A program made the translations under genes and the position numbers. Of a DNA stretch of 64,000 nucleotides, positions 26,411 to 35,256 are shown piece by piece. Position 1 is the first letter of the stretch; every line of letters begins with the position of its first letter. Below the pieces are notes generated by a model. The model had not been told where the DNA came from. It ran no database searches and was given only the letters and a program-made list of their open reading frames with translations. Source of the DNA: an uncultured bacterium (lineage in GTDB: Bacteria > Fidelibacterota > Marinisomatia > Marinisomatales > Marinisomataceae); NCBI GenBank assembly GCA_905182795.1, contig CAJJCZ010000003.1, forward strand, positions 1 to 64,000, read 5' to 3'.

Positions 26411-27418
26411 TTAACTACAAGTAGTTTCAATCAATATTGCACACGCTTGATATGGATCCATATTAGAAGATGGTCGTCGATCTTCAAGGTAGCCATACCC
26501 GTCATTAGAAGTTTGCATTGGTATTCTAACAGATGCACCGCGATCGCTTACACCATAGCTAAATTCAGAAATTGATTGTGTTTCATGATCGCCTGTCAAT
26601 CTTTCCTCGTTATGAGCGCCATAAACGGCAATATGTTCCTTGTGTTTCTTGCTAAGCTTTTCACAAGCATCTTCGATTACCTTTAGGCCGCCTTTTTCTC
26701 GCATGGACTGAGTACTAAAATTTATATGTGCTCCCGCTCCATTCCAATCGCCTTTTACAGGCTTTGGGTGCAATGTTGCGCTTACTCCATAATCTTCAGA
26801 TATTCTATAAAGCAACCATCTTGAAACCCACATCTGATCTGCTACTTCTAACGGTCCAAGTGGTCCAATTTGATATTCCCATTGACCTGGCATTACTTCG
26901 GCATTAATCCCAGATAATTCTAGCCCAGCTTCAAGACATAAATCTAAATGATCTTCAACAATTTCACGACCAAATGCTTCATCTGCACCTACTCCACAAT
27001 AAAAAGGTCCTTGTGGTGCTGGATAACCACCTTCAGGCCAACCAAGAGGATTACGGCCTTCAAAAAATGTATATTCTTGCTCTATTCCAAACCATATATT
27101 TTCTTTAGAAAATTTTTCTTCTATTTCTCTCAAATGTGCTCTAGTATTTGAAGCATGTACTGAACCGTCTGCATTCATTACCTCACACATGACAAGAATA
27201 TTTTCTTTCCCACGAATCGGATCTTTGCATAACCATACTGGCTTTAGTAGGCAGTCGCTAAAATTACCTTCTGCTTGATTAGTGCTAGAACCATCAAATC
27301 CCCATTCTGGTAATTCTGATACTGATGATATTTTTTTACTTAATATTTTTGTTTTTGAGCGAAGCTTTTGTGTAGGAGTGTGGCCATCCATCCATATATA
27401 TTCTGCCATTACTTTCAT
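26411..27418 (-). CDS. glnII: Glutamine synthetase type II (GSII)
   Basis: ATP-dependent synthesis of glutamine from glutamate and ammonium. The 335-residue length and motifs are those of the short, eukaryote-like GSII rather than bacterial GSI (about 450-470 residues) or GSIII (about 700). They include AEYIWMDGHTPTQKLRSKT, PEWGFDGSSTNQAEG, GIEQEYTFF, INAEVMPGQWEYQIGP, GDWNGAGAHINFST, and DRGASVRIP. No GSI-type adenylylation site motif is visible. The ATG at 27418 follows an AGAGGA ribosome site; a second ATG lies three codons on. It is the first gene of glnII-mutY-plsC and divergent from a small gene. Confidence 0.95.
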   Translation of the reverse strand: MKVMAEYIWMDGHTPTQKLRSKTKILSKKISSVSELPEWGFDGSSTNQAEGNFSDCLLKPVWLCKDPIRGKENILVMCEVMNADGSVHASNTRAHLREIEEKFSKENIWFGIEQEYTFFEGRNPLGWPEGGYPAPQGPFYCGVGADEAFGREIVEDHLDLCLEAGLELSGINAEVMPGQWEYQIGPLGPLEVADQMWVSRWLLYRISEDYGVSATLHPKPVKGDWNGAGAHINFSTQSMREKGGLKVIEDACEKLSKKHKEHIAVYGAHNEERLTGDHETQSISEFSYGVSDRGASVRIPMQTSNDGYGYLEDRRPSSNMDPYQACAILIETTCS

Positions 27419-27475
27419 TTTTTAATCCTCTTATAAATAGTTTTTTATCAAACGAATACCTATTAAATTAATAAA

Positions 27476-27913
27476 ATGAATAATAAAAAAGTAAGTTTAA
27501 ATGATATTTTAGAAAGAGTATCAAAAATTGAAGCTCGGCTTGACGAGATTGCTCCAATCTCCAAGAGAAAACTCCCATCAAAAAAAGAACAAATAGCACA
27601 AATCCAATCTGAGCTTGAAGTGTGGTCTCAAAAATTTCCATCAACTGATATAGAGTTTGAGCTTGCTAAAATGTTAGATTGGCTCAAAGCTACCAATAAA
27701 AGAAAGAAAGATTACAGGGCGTTTTTTCGTAATTGGTTGAGAAAAAGTACAAATAGCGTAGGTGCTGAACCTACCATATCACATTCATACGTTTATAGTT
27801 GTGGTAATAATAAAGAAGAATGTATCGACGAGATATCTAACTTTAAAGATATGTCATACTATTGCACTAAATGCAATGCTATAAAAAAAATTATTAGAGT
27901 AACAAAAAGTTAA
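27476..27913 (+). CDS. Uncharacterised protein with DnaT-like C-terminal fold and zinc ribbon
   Basis: A 145-residue protein I cannot name. Residues 5-50 are helical and charged (probable coiled coil). Residues 59-90 (DIEFELAKMLDWLKATNKRK followed by FFRNWLRK) resemble the W-rich F-x-N-W-L element found at the end of DnaT and phage replication or primosomal proteins, which binds single-stranded DNA. Residues 109-133 form a C-x6-C-x13-C-x2-C array that looks like a zinc ribbon. It is a single plus-strand gene between divergent glnII and convergent rplI (4-base overlap). A nucleic-acid-binding role is inference. Confidence 0.7.
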   Translation: MNNKKVSLNDILERVSKIEARLDEIAPISKRKLPSKKEQIAQIQSELEVWSQKFPSTDIEFELAKMLDWLKATNKRKKDYRAFFRNWLRKSTNSVGAEPTISHSYVYSCGNNKEECIDEISNFKDMSYYCTKCNAIKKIIRVTKS

Positions 27914-28356
27914 TCTTCTTTTTCAATAGTCAGCTTAAAACTGCCTGAAATATCACTACTAAATTTCACATGAATCTCATGCTCGCCCAATGTTTTAATA
28001 GATGAAGATAGCTCAATATATTTTTTATCAAATACTATATCATTTTCAACTAAGAGTTTTTCAATATCTATTTTTGTGACTGAACCAAATAGCTTGTTGC
28101 CATCTTCTGATTTCATTTTTACTGTAATATTTAAATCTGCAACCTTCTTAAGCAGGTCTAATAGAACATCTTTTTGTCGTTCAATCTTACGATCTTCTTG
28201 ATTACGTTTTTGTTCTGCGTGCTTTAATTGTGATTTAGAAAATGTAATAGCCAATTTTTGTGGAATAAGAAAATTTCTTCCAAACCCAGGCTTTACATCA
28301 ACTACATCACCCTCATTACCAATATTATCTACATCTTTTATAAGTATTATTTTCAT
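27910..28356 (-). CDS. rplI: 50S ribosomal protein L9
   Basis: A 148-residue two-domain ribosomal protein. The N-terminal RNA-binding domain reads IKDVDNIGNEGDVVDVKPGFGRNFLIPQKLA, followed by the long connecting helix (HAEQKRNQEDRKIERQ) and the C-terminal domain (LFGSVTKIDIEKLL, LGEHEIHVKFSSDI). It is the last gene of the rpsF-rpsR-rplI operon and ends 4 bases inside the convergent zinc-ribbon gene. Confidence 0.97.
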   Translation of the reverse strand: MKIILIKDVDNIGNEGDVVDVKPGFGRNFLIPQKLAITFSKSQLKHAEQKRNQEDRKIERQKDVLLDLLKKVADLNITVKMKSEDGNKLFGSVTKIDIEKLLVENDIVFDKKYIELSSSIKTLGEHEIHVKFSSDISGSFKLTIEKED

Positions 28357-28359
28357 TAT

Positions 28360-28584
28360 TTAGTCCCTATCAATAGCTGCAAAAGGAAGCAATGCAATAT
28401 TTCTTGCTCTCTTAATTGCTGTTACTAGTTTTCTGTGCATCTTACTACTGGTACCAGTTACTCTTCGTGGAGTAATTTTACCTTGGTCGTTAATAAACTT
28501 ATTTAAAAGCTTAGTATCTTTATAGTCAATTTCATGAATGTTATTTCGTTTAAAATAACAAGATTTCTTTCTGCTAGACAACAT
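28360..28584 (-). CDS. rpsR: 30S ribosomal protein S18
   Basis: A 74-residue S18 with the typical [19 protein letters not shown] segment, [31 protein letters not shown] and a short acidic end. Only one N-terminal Cys (SCYFKR) is present, so it is a zinc-free form. It directly abuts rpsF (0-base gap) and precedes rplI by 3 bases; ssb, often inserted between rpsF and rpsR, is absent here. Confidence 0.97.
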   Translation of the reverse strand: MLSSRKKSCYFKRNNIHEIDYKDTKLLNKFINDQGKITPRRVTGTSSKMHRKLVTAIKRARNIALLPFAAIDRD

Positions 28585-28938
28585 CTAGTTTTCCTCTTCT
28601 TTCTTTTCTTCTACTTCGCTAGGAACTTCTTCAGCCGGAGCCACAGGCTTCCCATCAAGTTTGATAATAATATACTTTAGCACTTCTTTATGCAAATTCA
28701 GAAATACCTTAAATTCATTTACAAAGTCTGAATTTTTAAACTCTGTATTGAGTAAGATGTAATTTCCATATTTATGCTTATTTACAGGATATGCTAACTG
28801 TTTTTTCTCCCAAAAATTGTGGTCAACTACTGCATGTTTTTTAGATTTAATATGCTTGCTTACTTCACCAATAATTTCAGATATCTGATCTTTACTATGG
28901 TTTGGATTCACAACATATAATATTTCATAATAATTCAT
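28585..28938 (-). CDS. rpsF: 30S ribosomal protein S6
   Basis: A 117-residue S6 with MNYYEILYVVNPNHSKDQ, the conserved WEKKQLAYPVNKHKYGNYILL core and a Glu-rich C-terminal tail (EEVPSEVEEKKEEEN). S6 partners S18 in the 30S platform. It follows hppA with a 12-base gap, so the ribosomal genes appear to be at the end of a long transcript, though an internal promoter is possible. Confidence 0.97.
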   Translation of the reverse strand: MNYYEILYVVNPNHSKDQISEIIGEVSKHIKSKKHAVVDHNFWEKKQLAYPVNKHKYGNYILLNTEFKNSDFVNEFKVFLNLHKEVLKYIIIKLDGKPVAPAEEVPSEVEEKKEEEN

Positions 28939-28950
28939 ATAATTTCTCCG

Positions 28951-30996
28951 TTAGATAAGGGGTGCAATCACTAATGATACAACCGATATCAGCTTAATTA
29001 AAATATTTAAAGACGGTCCTGCAGTATCCTTAAATGGATCTCCTACAGTATCACCTACCACAGCAGCTTTATGCGCTGTACTTCCTTTTCCGCCATGTGC
29101 TCCAGATTCAATGTACTTCTTCGCATTGTCCCATGAACCCCCAGCATTAGACATAAAGATAGCTAATAGAACTCCCGTAACTGTTACTCCAGCTAATATG
29201 CCACCTAACATTTCTTTTTGTCCTAATACTAGCCCAAAAAAGATAGGGGTACAAATTGCTAGCGCTCCGGGGAGAACCATTTTGTTGATAGCGGCTGTTG
29301 TAGCTATGTCTACACATTTTGCATAGTCAGCTTTTACACCAGGTTCACCATCTAGAAGACCTTTGATTTCTCTAAATTGTCTTCTTACTTCTTCAATCAT
29401 TTCAAAAGCAGCATCTCCAACTGCTTGCATTGCAAGCGCTGAAAATACAAAAGGGAGGGAAGCTCCGATAAACAAGCCAGCCATAATAGTTGGGTCGCTA
29501 ATATCTAAAACTAAACCTCCAACAGTCTCTCTAAATGCTGCAAAAAGAGCTAATGATGTAAGGGCGGCGGAACCAATTGCAAACCCTTTACCAATAGCTG
29601 CTGTAGTATTTCCTACTGCATCTAATTTATCTGTTCTTTCTCTCACTTCTTTTGGTAGCCCAGCCATTTCAGCAATACCCCCAGCATTATCTGCAATCGG
29701 ACCATATGCATCGACTGCTAATTGGATTCCAATTGTGGATAACATTCCTATTGCAGCTAAAGCAATACCATAAAGATTTGCAAAGTGATAAGATCCCATA
29801 ATTGCTCCCGCAATTACAAGCACTGGCAATGCTGTTGAAAACATACCGTTTGCTAACCCAGAAATAATATTTGTTGCTGCGCCTGTTTCACTTGCTTGCG
29901 CTATTGCCCTTGAAGGTTTTTGATGATCTGAAGTATAATATTCTGTTAATAGCCCTATTGCTATACCAGACATAAGACCTACGGTCGTAGCGCCAAATAA
30001 ATCGCTTGCTACTACTTCTGTATTGCCTATCCCCAAATTTACCGACCCAGTAACAAACTTATTAATAAGCCAATAACTTACTCCTAGCATCACACCACCT
30101 GAACCAAAAACTCCAATATTAAGCGCAGTTTGTGGGTTTCCACCTTCTTTTGTCTTTACAAAGAATGTCCCCAAAATTGATACTCCAATCCCTGCTGCGG
30201 CTAAAAATAAAGGTAAAAATACTAATTCTTTTGAACCTGCTGCAGCAGCTAATACCATCGCACCAATCATAGATCCAACATAAGATTCAAATAAATCTGC
30301 TCCCATTCCAGCAACATCACCAACGTTGTCACCAACGTTATCTGCAATAGTTGCAGGATTCCTAGGATCATCTTCTGGTATTCCAGCCTCTACCTTACCA
30401 ACTAAATCTGCACCAACATCTGCAGCTTTCGTATAAATTCCTCCTCCTACTCTTGCAAATAAAGCAATTGATGATGCTCCCATTGCAAAGCCAGAGACTT
30501 TTGTCATTACATTACTTAAATCTGTGCTCATTAATCCATCACTATAAATATAGAATAATAATGATAGCCCTAAAATTCCTAGACCTACTACATTCATTCC
30601 CATCACTACTCCACCGCTAAATGCAACATTTAATGCTGAACTTAAACTTGTTCTTGCGGCTTCGGTAGTTCTGTGATTTGCTAAAGTTGCTACGCGCATT
30701 CCTAGGGCTCCTGCTAAGGCGCTACAAGCTGCCCCAACAACAAAAGAAAATGCTACTTCGGTCGTATTGCTTGCCATATTCACCCAGTATAATAATCCGG
30801 CTACAACAACAACAAATACTGCCAGAACTTTATATTCTCTTACAATAAATGCTGTGGCACCCTCACGAATGGCTAGTCCAATTTCTTGCATTTTTTCGTT
30901 ACCTGGATTTTGTTTATTAACCCAACTACTCTTCATCAGGCCAAATAAAATGGCTATAATACCAGACAATGGTATTAAGTAAAATAGATTTTCCAC
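28951..30996 (-). CDS. hppA: Membrane-bound ion-pumping pyrophosphatase, probably K+-dependent
   Basis: Uses PPi hydrolysis to pump H+ or Na+ across the inner membrane. The 681-residue protein has about 15-16 membrane helices and the family signature: [20 protein letters not shown] followed by [20 protein letters not shown] and the [17 protein letters not shown] block. At the position that distinguishes subfamilies, [20 protein letters not shown] has Ala where K+-independent enzymes have Lys, so it should be the K+-dependent type. Whether it pumps H+ or Na+ cannot be decided by eye. Its ATG shares a base with the pth stop. Confidence 0.95.
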   Translation of the reverse strand: MENLFYLIPLSGIIAILFGLMKSSWVNKQNPGNEKMQEIGLAIREGATAFIVREYKVLAVFVVVVAGLLYWVNMASNTTEVAFSFVVGAACSALAGALGMRVATLANHRTTEAARTSLSSALNVAFSGGVVMGMNVVGLGILGLSLLFYIYSDGLMSTDLSNVMTKVSGFAMGASSIALFARVGGGIYTKAADVGADLVGKVEAGIPEDDPRNPATIADNVGDNVGDVAGMGADLFESYVGSMIGAMVLAAAAGSKELVFLPLFLAAAGIGVSILGTFFVKTKEGGNPQTALNIGVFGSGGVMLGVSYWLINKFVTGSVNLGIGNTEVVASDLFGATTVGLMSGIAIGLLTEYYTSDHQKPSRAIAQASETGAATNIISGLANGMFSTALPVLVIAGAIMGSYHFANLYGIALAAIGMLSTIGIQLAVDAYGPIADNAGGIAEMAGLPKEVRERTDKLDAVGNTTAAIGKGFAIGSAALTSLALFAAFRETVGGLVLDISDPTIMAGLFIGASLPFVFSALAMQAVGDAAFEMIEEVRRQFREIKGLLDGEPGVKADYAKCVDIATTAAINKMVLPGALAICTPIFFGLVLGQKEMLGGILAGVTVTGVLLAIFMSNAGGSWDNAKKYIESGAHGGKGSTAHKAAVVGDTVGDPFKDTAGPSLNILIKLISVVSLVIAPLI

Positions 30997-31565
30997 TATG
31001 CTACTCCTATATTTTGTTTATTAAAATTATTCATCGTTTCATTGGCTCCCTTGTTGAGTATTGAAAGCATAGCCTCATTTGCTGTAACTAGTACTTCTTC
31101 TACTAGGGGATGAAATTTTTTATTAAATGGTTTTAGTACATATTTTTCTGAAGGCCTTCTGTAGTCTGAAGCAGCAATACCAATTTTTAATCTGGTAATT
31201 TGATCAGTTGAAAGAGCCTGAATAATTGATTTCATGCCGTTGTGACAGCCATCGCCGCCATCTGTTTTAATTCGAATTTCACCTAATGGCAAATCCACAT
31301 CATCAAAAACTACGACAAGATCTTTTATATCAGCTTTATAAAAATTTAGTACTTCGCGAATTATAGAGCCACTATTGTTCATACCCGTAGTCGGTTTAAC
31401 CAGTAAGAATTCACTACCTTTTTTTGCAAAAATATAGTTTCCCTTGCCTGGTTTGAAACCCATATCGTGGGATTCTGCAAATTTATCTATCACCCAAAAG
31501 CCTACATTGTGCTTAGTAGAAAGATATTTTGATTCGCTATTTCCCAGTCCAACAAAAATCATCAT
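30996..31565 (-). CDS. pth: Peptidyl-tRNA hydrolase
   Basis: Releases tRNA from dropped-off peptidyl-tRNA. The 189-residue protein has [23 protein letters not shown] (conserved N and catalytic His), [40 protein letters not shown], and RLKIGI. In this operon it follows rplY by a one-base overlap, the common rplY-pth pairing. Confidence 0.96.
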   Translation of the reverse strand: MMIFVGLGNSESKYLSTKHNVGFWVIDKFAESHDMGFKPGKGNYIFAKKGSEFLLVKPTTGMNNSGSIIREVLNFYKADIKDLVVVFDDVDLPLGEIRIKTDGGDGCHNGMKSIIQALSTDQITRLKIGIAASDYRRPSEKYVLKPFNKKFHPLVEEVLVTANEAMLSILNKGANETMNNFNKQNIGVA

Positions 31566-32233
31566 TACTTCTTTTCTCCATCTGACTCATTATTTGATTC
31601 TTCAGAAGTATCGCCAGATGACTCTTCGTCACCATCTGCGCCTTCTTCGTCTATATCATCAAGAGCTTCTTCTTCTTCTTTTTCTTCCTTAGGCTCTTGG
31701 ACAGACATTACAGCAATATCTTCTACTGTTATCATCTCTACGTCTTCGGGTAATACGATATCCTTAACGAAGAGATTAGTATTCATTTCCATATCTGTTA
31801 CATCAATTTCCAAGAATTCTGGAATTTCAGAAGGTTTACATTTAATAGTAACGGCGTTAAGAAGTTGTACTAAAATTCCACCTAATTTTACACCCTGAGA
31901 TTCTCCAGTTCCTCTTACAGCAACCTCTAATGATATCTTTTCGTCTTCTCTCACTTTCTGAAAATCGACATGCATCACTTCATCAGTTACGGGATGATAT
32001 TGGACTTCCTTTAAAAGAACAAATTGTGATTTCTTCTCTACAATAATCTCAAAAATCATTTGTCCTGTTTTCAATGCTTTATTAAAGCTTTTTTTGTCCA
32101 TCGCTAAGGGAGTTGCTTCTGCCCCAGAATGGTATAAAATAGCTGGTACTCGATCGCGCAATCTAGTTCTTCTAGCTGCTGATGTACCTTGTTCTTTACG
32201 AATATCTACTTCTAATTTTTCAAATTTGCTCAT
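31565..32233 (-). CDS. rplY: 50S ribosomal protein L25 (general stress protein Ctc type)
   Basis: A 222-residue long-form L25 that binds 5S rRNA. The N-terminal L25 domain has EQGTSAARRTRLRDRVPAILY, followed by HPVTDEVMHVDFQKV, and the C-terminal Ctc/TL5 domain has VAVRGTGESQGVKLGG, EIPEFLEIDVTDMEM and VEMITVEDIAVMSV. It ends in a very acidic, Ser/Glu-rich tail of about 40 residues. It starts 4 bases inside the prs end and is followed by pth. Confidence 0.95.
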   Translation of the reverse strand: MSKFEKLEVDIRKEQGTSAARRTRLRDRVPAILYHSGAEATPLAMDKKSFNKALKTGQMIFEIIVEKKSQFVLLKEVQYHPVTDEVMHVDFQKVREDEKISLEVAVRGTGESQGVKLGGILVQLLNAVTIKCKPSEIPEFLEIDVTDMEMNTNLFVKDIVLPEDVEMITVEDIAVMSVQEPKEEKEEEEALDDIDEEGADGDEESSGDTSEESNNESDGEKK

Positions 32234-33192
32234 GTTACTTTCCCAAATAGTTGACTTACTGATTCACCTTTATGAATTCTATTAATTGTATCTGCAAATA
32301 TTTTTGCTGAAGATACAATTGTTAGTTTTTCAAATTTTTTATCTTCCGGTATATGTACCGTATCAGATAAAAATACTTTATCAATATTTTTATGTGATAA
32401 TCTTTCTATTGCATCACCCGATAAAACTCCATGCGTAGCAGCAACAGTTACTGACACCGCACCTTTTTCTTTTGCTACCATAGCAGCATTAAAAATAGTG
32501 CCTGCTGTATCAATCATGTCATCAATAATTAATACATGCCTATCTTCTAGGTCACCTACCAGGTGTGCTACTTCAGATTGATTGTGCTCATTTCGTCTTT
32601 TATCTATTAATGCAAAACCAATTCCTAATTTTCTAGCATAAGATTGACTTAGCTTGTTTGATCCCATATCAGGAGATAGCACGACACATTTATGTTCATT
32701 TTTCATGTTATAAAAATAAGCTGTTAACTCATCCATTAATACTAAACTTCCATATAAATTATCAATCGGGATACTAGCAAACCCCTGTATTTGTGTAGAG
32801 TGTAGATCCATAGTAATAATTCTATCTGCTCCGGCTTGTGTAAAGATATCCATCATCACCTTAGCAGATATAGGAACTCTGGGTTCATCTTTTCTGTCTT
32901 GCCTAGAATACCCAAAGTAAGGGATGACTATATTAATTTTTTCTGCACTTGCGCGCTTAGCAGCATCAATTAATAATGCTAATTCAATAATATTATCTCC
33001 TGGAGCATTGGTACTTTGCACGATATAAACATCATTACCGCGTAAATTTTCATTATACTTTACCCACATTTCGCCATCACTAAATCTTTCAATTACAAGG
33101 TCACCAACTGGTAGGTTGGCTTGCTCTGCAATTTTAGCAGTTAGCTCGCGGTTACTAGTACCGGAAAATATTTTTTGTATATATTGTCCCAT
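32230..33192 (-). CDS. prs: Ribose-phosphate pyrophosphokinase
   Basis: Makes PRPP from ribose 5-phosphate and ATP for nucleotide, histidine and NAD synthesis. The ATG at 33192 gives 320 residues, the family length. FSGTSNRELTAKIA, RFSDGEMWVKYNENLRGNDV, YFGYSRQDRKD, MDLHSTQIQGF, the PRPP-binding LIIDDMIDTAGT, and THGVLSGDAI are all present. A longer frame exists, but it would run through the tRNA gene and is rejected. The ATG lies only 12 bases after the tRNA-Gln 3' end with no Shine-Dalgarno sequence. Confidence 0.96.
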   Translation of the reverse strand: MGQYIQKIFSGTSNRELTAKIAEQANLPVGDLVIERFSDGEMWVKYNENLRGNDVYIVQSTNAPGDNIIELALLIDAAKRASAEKINIVIPYFGYSRQDRKDEPRVPISAKVMMDIFTQAGADRIITMDLHSTQIQGFASIPIDNLYGSLVLMDELTAYFYNMKNEHKCVVLSPDMGSNKLSQSYARKLGIGFALIDKRRNEHNQSEVAHLVGDLEDRHVLIIDDMIDTAGTIFNAAMVAKEKGAVSVTVAATHGVLSGDAIERLSHKNIDKVFLSDTVHIPEDKKFEKLTIVSSAKIFADTINRIHKGESVSQLFGKVT

Positions 33193-33204
33193 AATTTTTT
33201 TTTG

Positions 33205-33276
33205 TTGGGGAGCAGGGACTCGAACCCCGACTGCCTGGACCAAAACCAGGTGTCCTGCCAATTAGACGACCCCCCA
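33205..33276 (-). tRNA. tRNA-Gln (anticodon TTG)
   Basis: On the minus strand a 72-base cloverleaf folds cleanly. The acceptor stem is TGGGGGG/CTCCCCA with one G-T pair, the D arm is GTC-TAATTGGCAG-GAC, and the anticodon stem CCTGG/CCAGG encloses the TTTTGGT loop (anticodon TTG, Gln). The T arm is CGGGG-TTCGAGT-CCCTG. The U1-A72 pair is characteristic of bacterial tRNA-Gln. CCA is not encoded. The gene lies 2 bases after the ispE stop and 12 bases before prs, apparently inside one transcript. Confidence 0.96.
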
Positions 33277-33278
33277 AA

Positions 33279-34118
33279 TTAAATTTTTGGATTCGCTATA
33301 ATTGTAGAGTAATGGGGACTGAAAAAAGACTGCGCTTTTTGCGCTGTTTTTTTGTCTGAGAATATTCCAAACACAGTCGAACCACTACCCGACAAACTGG
33401 CGTATTTTGCACCTAAATCCAAAATCTCTAATTTGATTTTGCCAATTTCTGGATGTGTCTTAAAAACATGCATCTCAAAATCATTGTAAAATAACTCGGA
33501 GCTTAAGTTTTTAAGTTTAAGCTCTTCCAACATTTGCGACAACTTAATGTGGGTTTCTCCTTTTACCAAATACTTTTTTATAAACATAAAAGCCTCTGAA
33601 GTTTGGACTTTTATATCGGGCATTATAAGTAAGATATAATTATCTAATTGAATATTTTTTATAGGGTACAATTTTTGCCCTTTTTCTTCAGCGCCCTGCA
33701 TTCCTCCATCAACAAAGAATGTAGAGTCTGCGCTAATTTTTTCTGCTAATTTTTTCATTTCTTTTTCTTGGATATTTAAGCTACATAGTTGATTAATTCC
33801 TTTCAAGATTGCTGTCCCATTGCTAGATCCTCCGCCTAGACCTGCATTTGTAGGAATGTTTTTTTGTAAAAATATTTTAAAATTAGGCAAATCGGGGTGA
33901 TGTTGTTTTAAAATTTCAATTGCACTTATACAGGTATTATTAGTTGCATCTAACCAGGTAGCATTTGTATCAAAAATCATTGTCTTTGACTTCTCTATTG
34001 TTAATTGATCATAAAAATCAATTTCTTGGAAAATTGTGGTGATATTATGGAATCCATCTACTCTTTTATCAAGGACATGCAACCCAAGATTAATTTTAGC
34101 GTAGGAATTAATTTTCAT
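33279..34118 (-). CDS. ispE: 4-diphosphocytidyl-2-C-methyl-D-erythritol kinase
   Basis: GHMP kinase of the MEP isoprenoid pathway. The 279-residue protein has SYAKINLGLHVLDKRVDGFHNI (active-site Lys and Asp/His region), the ATP-binding NIPTNAGLGGGSSNGTAIL, DSTFFVDGG and the C-terminal SLSGSGSTVFGIF. It overlaps the end of ispDF by 11 bases and is followed after 2 bases by tRNA-Gln. The ispE-tRNA-Gln-prs-rplY-pth order is also seen in other bacterial lineages. Confidence 0.95.
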   Translation of the reverse strand: MKINSYAKINLGLHVLDKRVDGFHNITTIFQEIDFYDQLTIEKSKTMIFDTNATWLDATNNTCISAIEILKQHHPDLPNFKIFLQKNIPTNAGLGGGSSNGTAILKGINQLCSLNIQEKEMKKLAEKISADSTFFVDGGMQGAEEKGQKLYPIKNIQLDNYILLIMPDIKVQTSEAFMFIKKYLVKGETHIKLSQMLEELKLKNLSSELFYNDFEMHVFKTHPEIGKIKLEILDLGAKYASLSGSGSTVFGIFSDKKTAQKAQSFFSPHYSTIIANPKI

Positions 34119-35250
34119 TATTCAGAGTAACTATTGCTTCACAGCCCCAGCCATTTGTCATATCTAAAAATTTTAACCCGTTTGTAGTGGTTGCTTTGAT
34201 TGAAATAATATTTTTATCAATACCTAACTTCTCCGACAAAGATGCTTTGATAGCTTGTTTATGAGGAGAAATTTTTGGCTTATTAAGTACGATTGAAACA
34301 TCAATCATAGCTATTTTAACGTTGTTTGGTATTTTTTTTATAATTTTTTGTAATAGTTCAATGCTAGATATATTTAAATATTCGGGCGTATTGGGAAAAT
34401 GCTCTCCTATATCTCCCAAGTTCAATGCTCCCAATAAAGCATCTGTTATAGCGTGGGTTAAAACATCCCCATCTGAGTGTGCGTCTGATGAAAATTCACA
34501 ATTGATTTTATAGCCACCCACAACGAGATGATCTCCTTTAATAAGCGAATGAAAATCTACTCCTATTCCAACCCTACTTTCTTGATATAACATTCCTTTA
34601 ACAAGGGCGATATCTTCGATTTCTGTTATTTTAATATTCATATTTTTGTTGTGAACAATTTGAACCGAGTAACCGTTATGCTCCATCAAACTTGCTTCGT
34701 CTGTAAAAATTTTTCTATCATTTATATCCATATTTTTATAGCAGGTTTTTAAGGGAGCTAAATTAAATGCTTGGGGTGTTTCTGCTAGCCAAAGATTTTT
34801 TCTATCTACTGTAAAATCTATATTCTGATTATTGATTTTTTTTAATGTATCAGAAACTGGGTGAGCTAATATAGCCCCATCACTTTTTTTGCATGCCATA
34901 GATAAGCTTTCAATATGTTCATTATTAATTAATGGTCGAGCCGCATCATGTATAAACACACTTTTTGTATCGCTATTTAATTTCTTAATCGCATTATAGA
35001 CGGAGTCAGATCTAGTTTCTCCCCCTTCACATAGAATAATAGGCTTATTGTTATTGTATGTAGATAAGTCCTTTTTAATTACGGGATATAAGTCTTTTGG
35101 AACCACCAAATAAATAGAGTCTATTGTATCGGAGTTATTAAAAACATCCAGACTATATTGATATAGTGGCCTATTATTTAAAATAGCCGTTTGCTTGTAC
35201 CCGCCAAACCTATTTCCTTTTCCTCCGGCAACTATTACTCCAACATTCAT
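34108..35250 (-). CDS. ispDF: Bifunctional IspD/IspF fusion enzyme
   Basis: Two MEP pathway steps in one 380-residue polypeptide. Residues 1-220 are IspD (CDP-ME synthase): VIVAGGKGNRFGGYKQ, FIHDAARPLI, AETPQAF and TDEASLMEHNG. Residues 225-380 are IspF (MEcPP synthase): RVGIGVDFHSL (metal-binding D-x-H), FSSDAHSDGDVLTHAITDALLGA, LGDIGEHFPNTP, and the KATTTNGL-like end. IspE, whose reaction falls between those two, is encoded next with an 11-base overlap, so steps 3-5 are physically linked. Confidence 0.95.
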   Translation of the reverse strand: MNVGVIVAGGKGNRFGGYKQTAILNNRPLYQYSLDVFNNSDTIDSIYLVVPKDLYPVIKKDLSTYNNNKPIILCEGGETRSDSVYNAIKKLNSDTKSVFIHDAARPLINNEHIESLSMACKKSDGAILAHPVSDTLKKINNQNIDFTVDRKNLWLAETPQAFNLAPLKTCYKNMDINDRKIFTDEASLMEHNGYSVQIVHNKNMNIKITEIEDIALVKGMLYQESRVGIGVDFHSLIKGDHLVVGGYKINCEFSSDAHSDGDVLTHAITDALLGALNLGDIGEHFPNTPEYLNISSIELLQKIIKKIPNNVKIAMIDVSIVLNKPKISPHKQAIKASLSEKLGIDKNIISIKATTTNGLKFLDMTNGWGCEAIVTLNNEN

Positions 35251-35256
35251 CCCACA

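Noticed and set aside
29111..29773. Plus-strand frames of 71 and 136 codons opposite hppA
   Set aside because: They are antisense shadows of a strongly conserved membrane protein with Ala/Gly-rich codons.
33193..33261. N-terminal extension of prs by 23 residues
   Set aside because: It reads through the tRNA-Gln gene, and the family N-terminus starts at the ATG at 33192.
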